From: Devosia sp.
Lineage (GTDB): Bacteria; Pseudomonadota; Alphaproteobacteria; Rhizobiales; Devosiaceae
Length of the DNA: 39,010 bases
Assembly (NCBI GenBank): GCA_030680995.1
Contig: JAUXUM010000064.1
Location: forward strand, 1 to 39,010
Direction: 5' to 3'
In this document: one piece after another, positions 1 through 6,736 of the stretch
Layout: each line of letters starts with the position of its first letter
How positions within the stretch are numbered: position 1 is the stretch's first letter
The notes under the pieces: generated by a model
Told to the model about the DNA's origin: nothing
Database searches by the model: none
Seen by the model: the letters and a program-made list of their open reading frames with translations, nothing else
Translations under genes and position numbers: made by a program

Positions 1-256
1 ATCAGGTCAGGCTCATGCGCAGCCCGGGCGGGGACGACTCCCCATCCCCCGGTTGTCCCGCGCCAAGCCGTTCGTCGCGACTTCGCCCGTATCGGCGCGG
101 AATGGGGGGAGTCTACAGGGCGTGGAGAGGGCGGGGATAAGTATCGGAGGGGCACCGGCTCCGCGGCCGTCTCCCTACCCGCAAAGGGGAGGGATCGAGG
201 GTGGAGGTTGGCGGCGGACACCGGGCGTGCTGCTCCCCCCACCCTGCTCGCAATAC

Positions 257-276
257 GGACTTGGCAAGCCAAGTCC
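257..276. repeat. 20-bp palindrome
   Basis: GGACTTGG-CAAG-CCAAGTCC is a perfect inverted repeat with a 4-nt centre, 24 bp outside the left end of the IS1595-type element. It may be a repeat-family hairpin or a protein-binding palindrome. No gene is close enough to assign a role. Confidence 0.6.
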
Positions 277-291
277 TTGCTCGCTTCCCTC

Positions 292-299
292 CCCGCAAG
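292..299. repeat. Target-site duplication, left copy (IS1595-type element)
   Basis: CCCGCAAG directly precedes the left inverted repeat. It matches CCCACAAG after the right repeat with one G/A difference, consistent with an older insertion. The boundary could shift by a base because both ends are runs of G or C. Confidence 0.7.
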
Positions 300-323
300 G
301 GGGATTATATACTTGACAACGGA
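300..323 (+). repeat. Left terminal inverted repeat (IRL)
   Basis: GGGGATTATATACTTGACAA followed by CGGA is identical over 24 bp to the reverse complement of 4077-4100. It contains an inward-pointing TTGACA (313-318). No good -10 hexamer lies at the right distance on this side. Confidence 0.92.
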
Positions 324-377
324 CAGGGGCGGCTCTCCGTCTCTGCGCCCTTTACTCGGTCGGCCGACCTCAATATC

Positions 378-399
378 GTCCCCGGAATATTAGGGGGAC
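378..399 (+). promoter_or_regulatory. Inverted repeat overlapping the RBS of the passenger operon
   Basis: GTCCCC (378-383) and GGGGAC (394-399) form an inverted repeat around GGAATATTAG. The right arm is the Shine-Dalgarno-like AGGGGGA that serves the ATG at 405. In RNA it could fold and sequester the ribosome binding site. In DNA it could be an operator. The pairing is seen in the sequence; the regulatory role is inferred. Confidence 0.45.
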
Positions 400-404
400 A
401 ATTA

Positions 405-1751
405 ATGGCCGCGATACCGTTGAAGATCGAGCACTTAGTGCTCGATAGCGATAATCCACGAATTACTCATGCGGCTGGCCAACAAGAAGCCCTCCAGAAG
501 GTAGTCAAGGATCAAGGCGCTAAACTGGTGCGCTTGGCCGAGAGCATTGTCGAGCATGGCCTGAGTCCAATCGAAAGATTGATGGTGCTGGAAGTTAGCG
601 CCAAGCCAAGACGATTTATCGCACTAGAGGGCAATCGACGCGTCACGGCCCTGCGGTTGCTGGTCAACCCGGCGGCAATGACCGGCCTCGACATGCCGGT
701 TACGACGCGTAAAGCCCTCGAACGACTGGCCGCCGTTTTTGACAAGACCAAGGTCGAGCCGATCGATGCTTATGAGACCGAGTCGCGCGAGGCCGGACGC
801 TATTGGATTGGGCTTCGCCACAATGGCGAGGACGAGGGCCGCGGAGTCGTCGGTTGGAAGCCAATCGTCGCTGCGAGGTTTCGCAAAAGGGAGCCTGCAA
901 TCCAAGCGCTCGACTTGGTTCTGGAACATGGCGGGTTTGGTGAGGATGAGGCGGAAACGATTAGGTCGAAGTTTTCCCTAACGACTCTTCGCCGCCTCAT
1001 CGAATCAGAAGAAGTCCGAGCGCTGATGGGGCTGACTGTCGAGGACGGGCAGCTCATGACGACACTGCCCGGCAATGAGGTCATCAAGCCGCTAAAGCGG
1101 CTTGTCCGCGACATTGCGGCCAAAGAGGTCAACTCGCGAAGCTTCAACAAGACGAAGCAAATGGTCGACTATGTGCAGCGTTTCGGGAAGGCAGAGCGCC
1201 CCGATTTGGCGAAGACCCAAGCGCCCCGATCGGTGGAAGGTCTCCAAAAGAAAGAGTTCACGAAGACCGGGACGGCAGCCGCCAAGCGGCGGCAAAAAAG
1301 CGTGTCAGAGCGCCCGAACGTGGTTCCCAAGAACTGCCCCATCAACGTCACCGACAACCGCATCGATGAGATCTATGGCGAGCTACGCAGCCTGAAACTT
1401 GTCGACGCTCGCAACGCCATCGCCGTCCTCTTGCGGGTGTTTCTTGAGCTGTCGATTGATCATTTTCTCGAAGCGAATGGCAGCTCTTTACAGGTCACGT
1501 TCGAGACCGGGAAAACAAAATGGAAAACCCTCGACACCAAGCTGGCCGAGGTGGTGGACATTCTGGTAGGCATAGGTGTGCCGCGCGCTTATTTCGCGGC
1601 TGTCATCAGAAGTGTGAGCGACAAGGCCAGCCCCATGCACATCGATCTATTTCATCGATATGTCCACGACAGGTTCCAAACGCCTGTGACGACGGACCTT
1701 ATCGCCGCATGGAACAACGCGCAGCCGCTCCTAGAGAAAATTTGGCCGTGA
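405..1751 (+). CDS. ParB/Srx-like domain protein, passenger gene 1 of the transposon
   Basis: A 448-aa protein whose N-terminal part resembles a ParB/sulfiredoxin fold. It has a box-I-like LAESIVEHGLSPIERLMV (about residues 47-64) and a box-II-like ALEGNRRVTALRLL (about 73-86), comparable to the GxRR nucleotide-binding motif of ParB. The C-terminal ~120 residues are helical (AVLLRVFLELSIDHFL ... RYVHDRF ... LLEKIW) and vaguely recall HEPN/DUF4145-type domains. The longer ORF from 201 runs into the inverted repeat and repeats, so I chose the ATG at 405 behind AGGGGGA. The methyltransferase gene follows directly. Other ParB-fold proteins bind DNA, hydrolyse CTP or nick DNA; which applies here is unknown. 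It is not a chromosome-partition ParB: there is no ParA neighbour and no typical ParB helix-turn-helix. Confidence 0.8.
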   Translation: MAAIPLKIEHLVLDSDNPRITHAAGQQEALQKVVKDQGAKLVRLAESIVEHGLSPIERLMVLEVSAKPRRFIALEGNRRVTALRLLVNPAAMTGLDMPVTTRKALERLAAVFDKTKVEPIDAYETESREAGRYWIGLRHNGEDEGRGVVGWKPIVAARFRKREPAIQALDLVLEHGGFGEDEAETIRSKFSLTTLRRLIESEEVRALMGLTVEDGQLMTTLPGNEVIKPLKRLVRDIAAKEVNSRSFNKTKQMVDYVQRFGKAERPDLAKTQAPRSVEGLQKKEFTKTGTAAAKRRQKSVSERPNVVPKNCPINVTDNRIDEIYGELRSLKLVDARNAIAVLLRVFLELSIDHFLEANGSSLQVTFETGKTKWKTLDTKLAEVVDILVGIGVPRAYFAAVIRSVSDKASPMHIDLFHRYVHDRFQTPVTTDLIAAWNNAQPLLEKIWP

Positions 1752-1753
1752 GT

Positions 1754-2659
1754 ATGTCTGAGAGCCGACCGCGAAGGTTGGTGCACTTCACGCCGCTCCG
1801 CTACCCCGGCGGCAAAGGCAAGCTCGCTGCCTATGTCAAAGAGATCATTCGAGCCAATCAGCTATTCGATGGCGAGTACGTCGAGCCCTATGCGGGCGGG
1901 GCGGCTATAGCGCTTGAACTGCTGTTTCAGGAGTACGTCTCCAGCGTCCACATAAACGACCTGAGCGGGCCGGTTTACTCGTTCTGGAAGAGTGTTCTGA
2001 ATGACACCGAGGCGCTGTGCAAGCTGGTCAAGAACACCAAGCTCACCGTAGCCTCATGGGACCGTCAGAAGCGCATTTTCAGCAATCCTGACGACCATAG
2101 CTATGTCGAGGTTGGCTTCGCGACCTTCTTCCTGAATCGAACGAACCGCTCTGGCATCTTGAACGCTGGGATCATCGGCGGACGCGACCAGACCGGCCCC
2201 TGGAAGATTGACGCCCGGTACAACGCCGACGAATTGATCTTCCGCATCGAGTCCATCGCCAAAATGAAGAAGCGGATCAAGCTCACGCAGAGCGACGCTT
2301 TAGCCCTGCTCAAGCATGGCATGACCAAGTGGACGGACAAGACACTGATCTACATGGACCCGCCGTATTTCGAGCGCGGGCGCGATCTCTACTACGACTT
2401 CTATCGCTCTGACGACCACGCCGACCTCGCGCAGTTCGTGGCAAAGAACCTTGCGGGGCGGAAGTGGATTATCTCATACGACAACGTCAAGGCGATCACC
2501 GACCTCTATGCGGGTTTCCGCAGCGTGGTCTATGATGTGGGCTACTCGGCGCGAGAAAATCGCGTTGGACGGGAAGTGATGTTCTTTGCACCAAAGCTGA
2601 CGATCCCGGCTGTGGCTGGTCCGATCAAGCAGGTGGGCAAGGTAAGGGAGGCGGCGTAA
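1754..2659 (+). CDS. D12-class (Dam-like) adenine-N6 DNA methyltransferase, passenger gene 2
   Basis: A 301-aa SAM-dependent DNA methyltransferase of the MethyltransfD12 family. The motifs appear in the order of the alpha class: RYPGGKGKL (motif X, SAM side, near residue 16), YVEPYAGGAAIAL (motif I, FxGxG-like) and YMDPPYF (motif IV, catalytic DPPY). It should methylate adenine N6 in a short site; the recognition sequence cannot be read from the protein. The ATG at 1754 lies 2 bp after the stop of the ParB-like gene. A GTG at 1748 in the same frame is an alternative start that would overlap it. There is no restriction endonuclease of a recognisable family beside it, so this is either an orphan modification enzyme or part of an undescribed system with its three partners. 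Confidence 0.93.
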   Translation: MSESRPRRLVHFTPLRYPGGKGKLAAYVKEIIRANQLFDGEYVEPYAGGAAIALELLFQEYVSSVHINDLSGPVYSFWKSVLNDTEALCKLVKNTKLTVASWDRQKRIFSNPDDHSYVEVGFATFFLNRTNRSGILNAGIIGGRDQTGPWKIDARYNADELIFRIESIAKMKKRIKLTQSDALALLKHGMTKWTDKTLIYMDPPYFERGRDLYYDFYRSDDHADLAQFVAKNLAGRKWIISYDNVKAITDLYAGFRSVVYDVGYSARENRVGREVMFFAPKLTIPAVAGPIKQVGKVREAA

Positions 2660-2937
2660 TGGCTAGAGCGCAAAAGCCCGCTGGGACTCGGACCAACTCT
2701 GGAAGAAAGCTGAACGAGCGTTGGAACATAGGCGCGGCTCACGCGCTCTATCATCGCGAAGGCACGTGGTTCAATCTTCTCGAGCGGTTCCCCGGCGCGC
2801 TGTGTGACCCCAATGGATATGTGCTTTTCTCTGGCAAGTCCGAGTACGAGAATTCGCCGGACGTTCATATCGGCCAACAAACGAATGTTCCGGGCGGAAT
2901 TCATCGGATGAGCGGCTACACTCGGATGACAAGATGA
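2659..2937 (+). CDS. Small conserved-looking protein, passenger gene 3
   Basis: A 92-aa basic protein. The ATG at 2659 shares its A with the TAA stop of the methyltransferase, and GGGAGG lies just upstream, so the two are translationally coupled. The core GTWFNLLERFPGAL ... NGYVLF with a later VPGGI resembles, from memory, a C-terminal module found in some HNH-type or modified-DNA-directed restriction proteins, but here it stands alone without an HNH motif. Function is unknown. Its place in a methyltransferase operon makes a DNA-binding or target-recognition accessory role plausible, which is inference only. Confidence 0.75.
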   Translation: MARAQKPAGTRTNSGRKLNERWNIGAAHALYHREGTWFNLLERFPGALCDPNGYVLFSGKSEYENSPDVHIGQQTNVPGGIHRMSGYTRMTR

Positions 2938-3086
2938 AGAAGCCCAAGCTCGACCTTAAAACGATCGAGGTGCTGAAGCGGGTGCTAGCGATGCCGCCAA
3001 AGCCGCACGACGAGATGAAGGTTGGGCAATCGAAAAAGCGGAAGCCTAAAGCCCCCGCCTCTTCCTCCAAGCCGCCAGCCTCTTAA
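2934..3086 (+). CDS. 50-aa Lys/Pro-rich protein, passenger gene 4
   Basis: This gene is absent from the supplied ORF track. ATGA at 2934-2937 couples its start to the stop of the previous gene. The product begins MKKPKLDLKTIEVLKRVLAM, followed by a PPKPHDEMKVG segment and a basic Lys/Pro/Ser tail. A short helix plus a positively charged tail suggests a nucleic-acid- or protein-binding adaptor, but I do not recognise the family with confidence. Its TAA (3084-3086) overlaps, on the other strand, the TAA of the transposase gene (3083-3085). Confidence 0.65.
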   Translation: MKKPKLDLKTIEVLKRVLAMPPKPHDEMKVGQSKKRKPKAPASSSKPPAS

Positions 3087-4039
3087 TGAACTGCCGTTGA
3101 TCGGTGATTTCCGTTAGTCGGCCGGTACGTGAGACGCTTGCCTTCGATACCCTTGGCAATCAGCGCGGCACGTTCTCCATCGGAGTTCTTGCGGGTGTTG
3201 TACTTAAAGTCCCATTCGACAAGGTAGCGAGAAAGGTGGGCGGCACTGATCGAGTGGTGGGTACCGTAAACCGCGCGCTTCATGAGGCTAAAACGACCTT
3301 CCGCCGTATTGGTGTATGCATCACCGCGAACGTACTCGTCCTTGCCGTGGTCAACCATCTCATGACGCGTAAACTCCTTGCCGACATGCAGGTAGCCGCC
3401 AGCGGTATCGGTCATCAGAGTTGACTTGCGGCTCACACGCTCATCGAGAACTGTCCGCAACGTCGCGCCGCTGATGTTGGCGATATGCTCAGACCGCGCG
3501 CGACCGTCCCGCTCGACCAGAGTGTGGACAATCTGCTTGCCTGCGCCGCCGATGTTCCCGGCCTTGCGCTTCCCGACGTGCTTGTTCTTCTCGCGACCAC
3601 CAATGTAGGTCGTGTCCGCTTCAACAATCTTCCCTTCTCCACCAATGGGAGTGGGGTTGACCTCGGTCATTGCCTCGCGAATTCTGTGGCACAGAAACCA
3701 TGCCGTCTTGTACGTGACACCAAGCATTCGGCTCAACTGTAGAGCGCTCATGCCCTTTTTCGATGCGCCCACGAGATGCATGGCGAACAGCCACTTTGAG
3801 AGGGAAATTTTGCTCCGCTCCATGACGGTGCCGACCGTGACCGTAAACTGGCCGTTGCACGCAGCACAGTAGTAGAGCCCGGCGCGGTGCGCAGTGCCTT
3901 GCCCCTTGGCGATCTTCTCCTGATCCAAATTGCCGCAATGGGGGCACACGGGACCGTCAGGCCAACGGACGGACTCAAGCGCTTCGCGGGCCGCGCCGTC
4001 ATCGAAAAATGCAGGGTTCTGAATAGCGGCTTGGGCCAT
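3083..4039 (-). CDS. IS1595-family (ISXO2-like DDE) transposase
   Basis: A full-length 318-aa transposase. The N-terminus holds a zinc ribbon, CPHCGN ... CAAC, about residues 32-70. It is followed by a helical HTH-like segment (SALQLSRMLGVTYKTAWFL). The ISXO2-like catalytic core has Asp in VEADTTYIGG, Asp in LMTDTAGGY and Glu in NTAEGRFSLMKR, then YLVEWDFKYNTR. The ATG at 4039 has AGGAGA upstream. An inward TTGACA inside the right inverted repeat (4082-4087) and GATTCT (4059-4064), spaced by 17 bp, are a plausible promoter. No frameshift or key-residue loss is seen, so it may be active. Confidence 0.95.
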   Translation of the reverse strand: MAQAAIQNPAFFDDGAAREALESVRWPDGPVCPHCGNLDQEKIAKGQGTAHRAGLYYCAACNGQFTVTVGTVMERSKISLSKWLFAMHLVGASKKGMSALQLSRMLGVTYKTAWFLCHRIREAMTEVNPTPIGGEGKIVEADTTYIGGREKNKHVGKRKAGNIGGAGKQIVHTLVERDGRARSEHIANISGATLRTVLDERVSRKSTLMTDTAGGYLHVGKEFTRHEMVDHGKDEYVRGDAYTNTAEGRFSLMKRAVYGTHHSISAAHLSRYLVEWDFKYNTRKNSDGERAALIAKGIEGKRLTYRPTNGNHRSTAVH

Positions 4040-4058
4040 GACGATCTCCTATGACCTT

Positions 4059-4087
4059 AGAATCGTCATTCCGGTCTCCGTTGTCAA
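4059..4087 (-). promoter_or_regulatory. Candidate transposase promoter within and next to IRR
   Basis: On the minus strand TTGACA (4082-4087, inside the terminal repeat) is followed after 17 bp by GATTCT (4059-4064) as a weak -10. A GANTC site (GAATC, 4060-4064), the target of the alphaproteobacterial cell-cycle methylase CcrM, overlaps this -10. A GATC (4043-4046) lies between the transposase RBS and its ATG. The promoter call rests on spacing and consensus only. Confidence 0.4.
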
Positions 4088-4100
4088 GTATATAATCCCC
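4077..4100 (-). repeat. Right terminal inverted repeat (IRR)
   Basis: TCCGTTGTCAAGTATATAAT followed by CCCC is the exact reverse complement of 300-323. The following CCCACAAG (4101-4108) is the second copy of the target duplication. Confidence 0.92.
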
Positions 4101-4156
4101 CCCACAAGGGGGAGGGAGACGGCCGAGGGATCGGGTCCAAACATGCCACTCCCACC

Positions 4157-4347
4157 GGCCGTCATCCCGGCGGACGCCGGCGTTGAGGCTTTCACGGGAT
4201 TGCGCGGCAGTGTCCAACGCATTGCCCGAGCCGATGACCTTGCTTGCATGGTCAGTCGTGGTCAGTCGCGCGCGCGAGCGGGACGCCCTCGGAAGCAGCC
4301 GCAAATCCGGTGAGTACTGGGTCCCGGCTTTCGCCGGGATGACGGCC
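4157..4347. repeat. Inverted pair of REP-like elements
   Basis: GGCCGTCATCCCGGCG at 4157-4172 and its perfect reverse complement CGCCGGGATGACGGCC at 4332-4347 face each other across about 160 bp without a gene. The GTCATCCCGGCGAAAGCCGGG type is a common palindromic repeat in proteobacterial genomes. The pair separates the transposon from the broken acetyltransferase gene. Confidence 0.75.
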
Positions 4348-4368
4348 AGTGGGGGTGGCGGGATGAGC

Positions 4369-4642
4369 CTACAGCTCGAACTGTAGTACACCATCTGCCC
4401 GGCATCGCCCTTCATCGAGCGGTAGAGCCCGTTGGCCGCATCGTTGTCGAGTTCGGTGCCGAGCCAGGCTTCGCCGCAGCCGAACTCGCGGCCCCAGGCG
4501 AACATTTCGTCCATCATGGCGCGGGCGTGCGGAGATAGGCGCGCATCCGCTCCGGATGGATCGGTTCGCCGAAAACGTCCGGCGCAATGCGATCGAACAC
4601 AGCCTCATCGCCGAGGGTCATCCGTTTCAGGATCACCGACAT
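4369..4642 (-). pseudogene. Remnant of a GNAT (aminoglycoside 6'-acetyltransferase-like) gene
   Basis: A good RBS (GAGGAG) precedes the ATG at 4642. The reading frame MSVILKRMTLGDEAVFDRIA... stops after 42 codons at 4514. The C-terminal half of a GNAT continues in another frame: MMDEMFAWGREFGCGEAWLG, then TELDNDAANGLYRSM. The middle of the domain (acetyl-CoA loop region, roughly 40 residues) is missing, so there was an internal deletion. A further one-base loss before the end turns the expected YYSFEL-stop into YYSSSC. Only about 85 of the expected ~140 codons remain. Homology is judged from the motifs, and the two-lesion model is inferred. Confidence 0.75.
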
Positions 4643-4656
4643 TTTAGCTCCTCTAC

Positions 4657-4703
4657 CCCTCATCCGGCGCTTCGCGCCACCTTCTCCCGCAGGGGGAGAA
4701 GGG
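4657..4703. repeat. Rhizobiales intergenic palindromic repeat (RIME-like)
   Basis: Two adjacent hairpins, GGCGC-TTC-GCGCC (4666-4678) and CTTCTCCC-GCAGG-GGGAGAAG (4681-4701), form the composite unit that is very common between genes in Rhizobiales (recalled, not searched). It lies between the 3' end of rlmN and the GNAT remnant. Confidence 0.75.
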
Positions 4704-4730
4704 AACTCCGAGCATGCCGTGCCGCTGCGG

Positions 4731-5960
4731 CTACCCCGCCAGCGCTTCGCGGTCTTTCCGGCTCAGCCGCTCGGTCTCGCTCTTCAATTGCCCGCAGGCG
4801 GCGAAGATGTCGCGGCCGCGCGGCGTGCGCACCGGGCTGGCGTAACCGGCGGCGTTGACGATGTCGGCGAAGCGTTCGATGCGGGACGAGGACGAGCAAT
4901 CGTAATTGGTGCCCGGCCAGGGGTTGAACGGAATAAGATTGATCTTGGCCGGAATGCCGGCCAGCAGCCGCACCAGTTCGCGCGCATCGGCGTCGCTGTC
5001 GTTGATGTCCTTGAGCATCACGTATTCGAAAGTAATGCGCCGCGCATTGGAGAGCCCCGGATAGGCGCGGCAGGCGTCCAGCAGCTCCTTGAGCGGCCAC
5101 TTCCTGTTGATCGGCACCAGCATGTCGCGCAGATCGTCGCGCACCGCGTGCAGCGAGATCGCCAGCATGACGCCGATCTCGCGGCCGGCCGGCTCGATCT
5201 GGGGCACGACGCCCGAAGTCGAGAGCGTGATCCGGCGCCTGGAGAGCGAAATCCCCGCCTCGTCCGAGGCGATCAGCAGCGCCTGCTTGACGTTGTCGTA
5301 ATTGTAGAGCGGCTCGCCCATGCCCATCATCACCACATTGGTGATGGCCCGGCTGTCGCCCTCCGACCCGCCCGAGCCGCGCGGCGCCGGCACCAGCCCG
5401 CCGTCACCGGGCCGCGACCCACCCGGAAAATCCCCCAGCCGCTCGCGCGCCATCAGAATCTGCCCCAGTATCTCCCCGGCGCTGAGATTGCGCACCAGCA
5501 TCTGGGTGCCGGTGTGGCAGAACGAACAGGTCAGCGTGCAGCCTACCTGGCTGGAGATGCAGAGCGTGCCCCGGTCTTCCTCCGGGATGTAGACGGTCTC
5601 GATCTCGACCGGCGGCATGTTCGGATTGGCCGGATCGCGGAAGCGGAACAGCCATTTGCGCGTGCCGTCGGTGGAAACCTGCTCGGAGACGATTTCGGGC
5701 CGGTCGAGCAGGAAGTTGTCCGCCAGCGTCCGCCGGAAGCCCTTGCCGATATTGCTCATGCGCTCGAAGTCGGTGATCCCGTTATGGTAGATCCAGTTCC
5801 ACAGCTGGCTGGCGCGCATCCTGGCCTCGCGCGCGTCGAGCCCTGTCGCCCCCAGCGCCACCGCCAACTCGGTCCTCGAAAGCCCGACCAGCGACGACTT
5901 GCCGCGGGCTTCGCGGTGTGCGGCATTGGCGGCATGGTCGAGATTGAGGGCAATGCTCAT
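4731..5960 (-). CDS. rlmN: 23S rRNA A2503 / tRNA A37 C2-methyltransferase RlmN
   Basis: A 409-aa cytoplasmic radical SAM enzyme that methylates C2 of A2503 in 23S rRNA and of A37 in some tRNAs. The radical SAM cluster motif is CSFCHTG, with [15 protein letters not shown] near residue 150. [19 protein letters not shown] and the C-terminal cysteine in FAACGQL, which forms the methyl-carrying intermediate, are all present. An insert rich in Gly/Pro/Ser ([14 protein letters not shown]) after ARERLG is usual for alphaproteobacterial RlmN. I used the ATG at 5960; the ORF track extends five codons to a TTG without a better RBS. Confidence 0.96.
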   Translation of the reverse strand: MSIALNLDHAANAAHREARGKSSLVGLSRTELAVALGATGLDAREARMRASQLWNWIYHNGITDFERMSNIGKGFRRTLADNFLLDRPEIVSEQVSTDGTRKWLFRFRDPANPNMPPVEIETVYIPEEDRGTLCISSQVGCTLTCSFCHTGTQMLVRNLSAGEILGQILMARERLGDFPGGSRPGDGGLVPAPRGSGGSEGDSRAITNVVMMGMGEPLYNYDNVKQALLIASDEAGISLSRRRITLSTSGVVPQIEPAGREIGVMLAISLHAVRDDLRDMLVPINRKWPLKELLDACRAYPGLSNARRITFEYVMLKDINDSDADARELVRLLAGIPAKINLIPFNPWPGTNYDCSSSSRIERFADIVNAAGYASPVRTPRGRDIFAACGQLKSETERLSRKDREALAG

Positions 5961-6027
5961 GGTGGTTCCGGTCAATCTTTGGCGCCATTAACATAGTGCG
6001 CGTCAGGACGCAAAGAAGGCCCCCTCA

Positions 6028-6062
6028 CCCGGTTCCCCCGCTTCCCCGGGGGGGCAGCCGGG
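6028..6062. repeat. GC hairpin in the rlmN/IalB-like gap
   Basis: CCCGG-TT-CCCCC ... GGGGG-GGCAG-CCGGG can form a strong two-part stem just downstream of the IalB-like gene at 6097-6606 and upstream of rlmN. It may act as a terminator or belong to the intergenic repeat family. No clear U-run follows. Confidence 0.45.
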
Positions 6063-6096
6063 CAGACCCACCCACCGGCCGTGAGTTGTGGAGCGC

Positions 6097-6606
6097 TCAG
6101 CAGCCGCCCTCGATCGCCCGCGACGCCGCGGTCGCTCCGGAGAGCGAGAAGGTCTGCGCGATCCTGATGCCCTTGTCCGAGGTGCCCTCGACCACCAGCG
6201 TCGAGCCCGCGCGCATGGCGCTGGCCAGATTGCCGCTCTGCGCCGGATCGAGCAGCCAGGCCGCATCGTTCTCGGTGAACAGATCGAAGCTGCGGCCCGA
6301 TATCGTCACCGTCGCCGGGCTGTCGGGCGCAAAGGCGAAGCCGGCAACCAGGTTGAATTCGTTGCGGACGCCCTCGGCCGGCCGGTTGGTGAGATAGAGA
6401 TAGGCCTCGGCATAGCCGTCCGGGATCGGATTGATGTCCCGCGGCTTCGAAAGCGCGAAGCAGAGCGCCCCCGCGCCTTCGGACGTCGCATAGGCCGACC
6501 AGTCGCGGAAATCCCCGATCAGCCGCACCGACTGCGCCAGGGCGGGAAAAGTGCACAAAAGGCCGGCGGCGAGGACGCCGAAGGCAAGGCTGGCGCGATG
6601 GAACAT
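6097..6606 (-). CDS. IalB-family secreted protein (copy 1)
   Basis: A 169-aa protein with a Sec signal peptide (FHRASLAFGVLAAGLLCTF, cleavage after ALA). The mature part fits the invasion-associated locus B family (PF06776): GDFRDWSAYATSEGAGALCF at the start, a central NEFNLVAGFAF and a C-terminal cysteine. These proteins are periplasmic or membrane-associated; in Bartonella IalB promotes erythrocyte invasion, but most homologues in free-living Rhizobiales have no known role. The ATG at 6606 is preferred over the adjacent TTG at 6609. A paralogue lies upstream on the same strand. Confidence 0.85.
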   Translation of the reverse strand: MFHRASLAFGVLAAGLLCTFPALAQSVRLIGDFRDWSAYATSEGAGALCFALSKPRDINPIPDGYAEAYLYLTNRPAEGVRNEFNLVAGFAFAPDSPATVTISGRSFDLFTENDAAWLLDPAQSGNLASAMRAGSTLVVEGTSDKGIRIAQTFSLSGATAASRAIEGGC

Positions 6607-6736
6607 CAAGTCCGGTCTCTCATTGTCCCGGTTCTTAGCAGGCCGATTGCGCCGATTCCAAGTCCTGTCGGCGCAAAGTCTTGCCGGTCAAGCCGGTCGA
6701 CGGGCCGCGGCCCCGCCTGGTTCCGGACCGGACCGA

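Larger units (their letters stand above)
1..299. other. Non-coding left flank with palindromic repeats
   Basis: No convincing gene is visible. The ORFs here are low-complexity Pro/Gly/Arg translations without a ribosome binding site. The stretch is rich in short GC palindromes, such as CTCCC...GGGAG around 174-190, the long palindrome at 257-276, and a CCCTCCCC-GCAA-G arm at 287-299 that is cut by the transposon's left end. It looks like a cluster of Rhizobiales-type intergenic repeats. Confidence 0.6.
300..4100. mobile_element. IS1595-family transposon carrying a ParB-like/adenine methyltransferase operon
   Basis: The 3801-bp element is bounded by perfect 24-bp terminal inverted repeats (GGGGATTATATACTTGACAA...) at 300-323 and 4077-4100. 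The flanking 8-mers CCCGCAAG (292-299) and CCCACAAG (4101-4108) match at 7 of 8 positions, which fits the 8-bp target duplication known for IS1595. The transposase reads inward from the right end. Four passenger genes read inward from the left end and fill all remaining space. This makes it a 'transporter IS': one transposase plus cargo between one pair of ends. The presence of cargo in some IS1595 relatives is recalled from the literature. That this particular cargo moves with the element is inferred from the boundaries. Confidence 0.9.

Noticed and set aside
1-300. CRISPR-like repeats in the GC palindromes
   Set aside because: The palindromes are of different sequence and spacing, with no regular repeat-spacer unit and no cas genes.
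201-404. N-terminal extension of the ParB-like ORF
   Set aside because: It crosses the terminal inverted repeat and the target duplication and lacks an RBS, whereas ATG 405 has AGGGGGA upstream.
3999-4517. 172-aa minus-strand ORF starting MMDEMFAWG
   Set aside because: It is the out-of-frame C-terminal half of the GNAT remnant. It runs on through the REP repeats into the transposon end and is not an independent gene.
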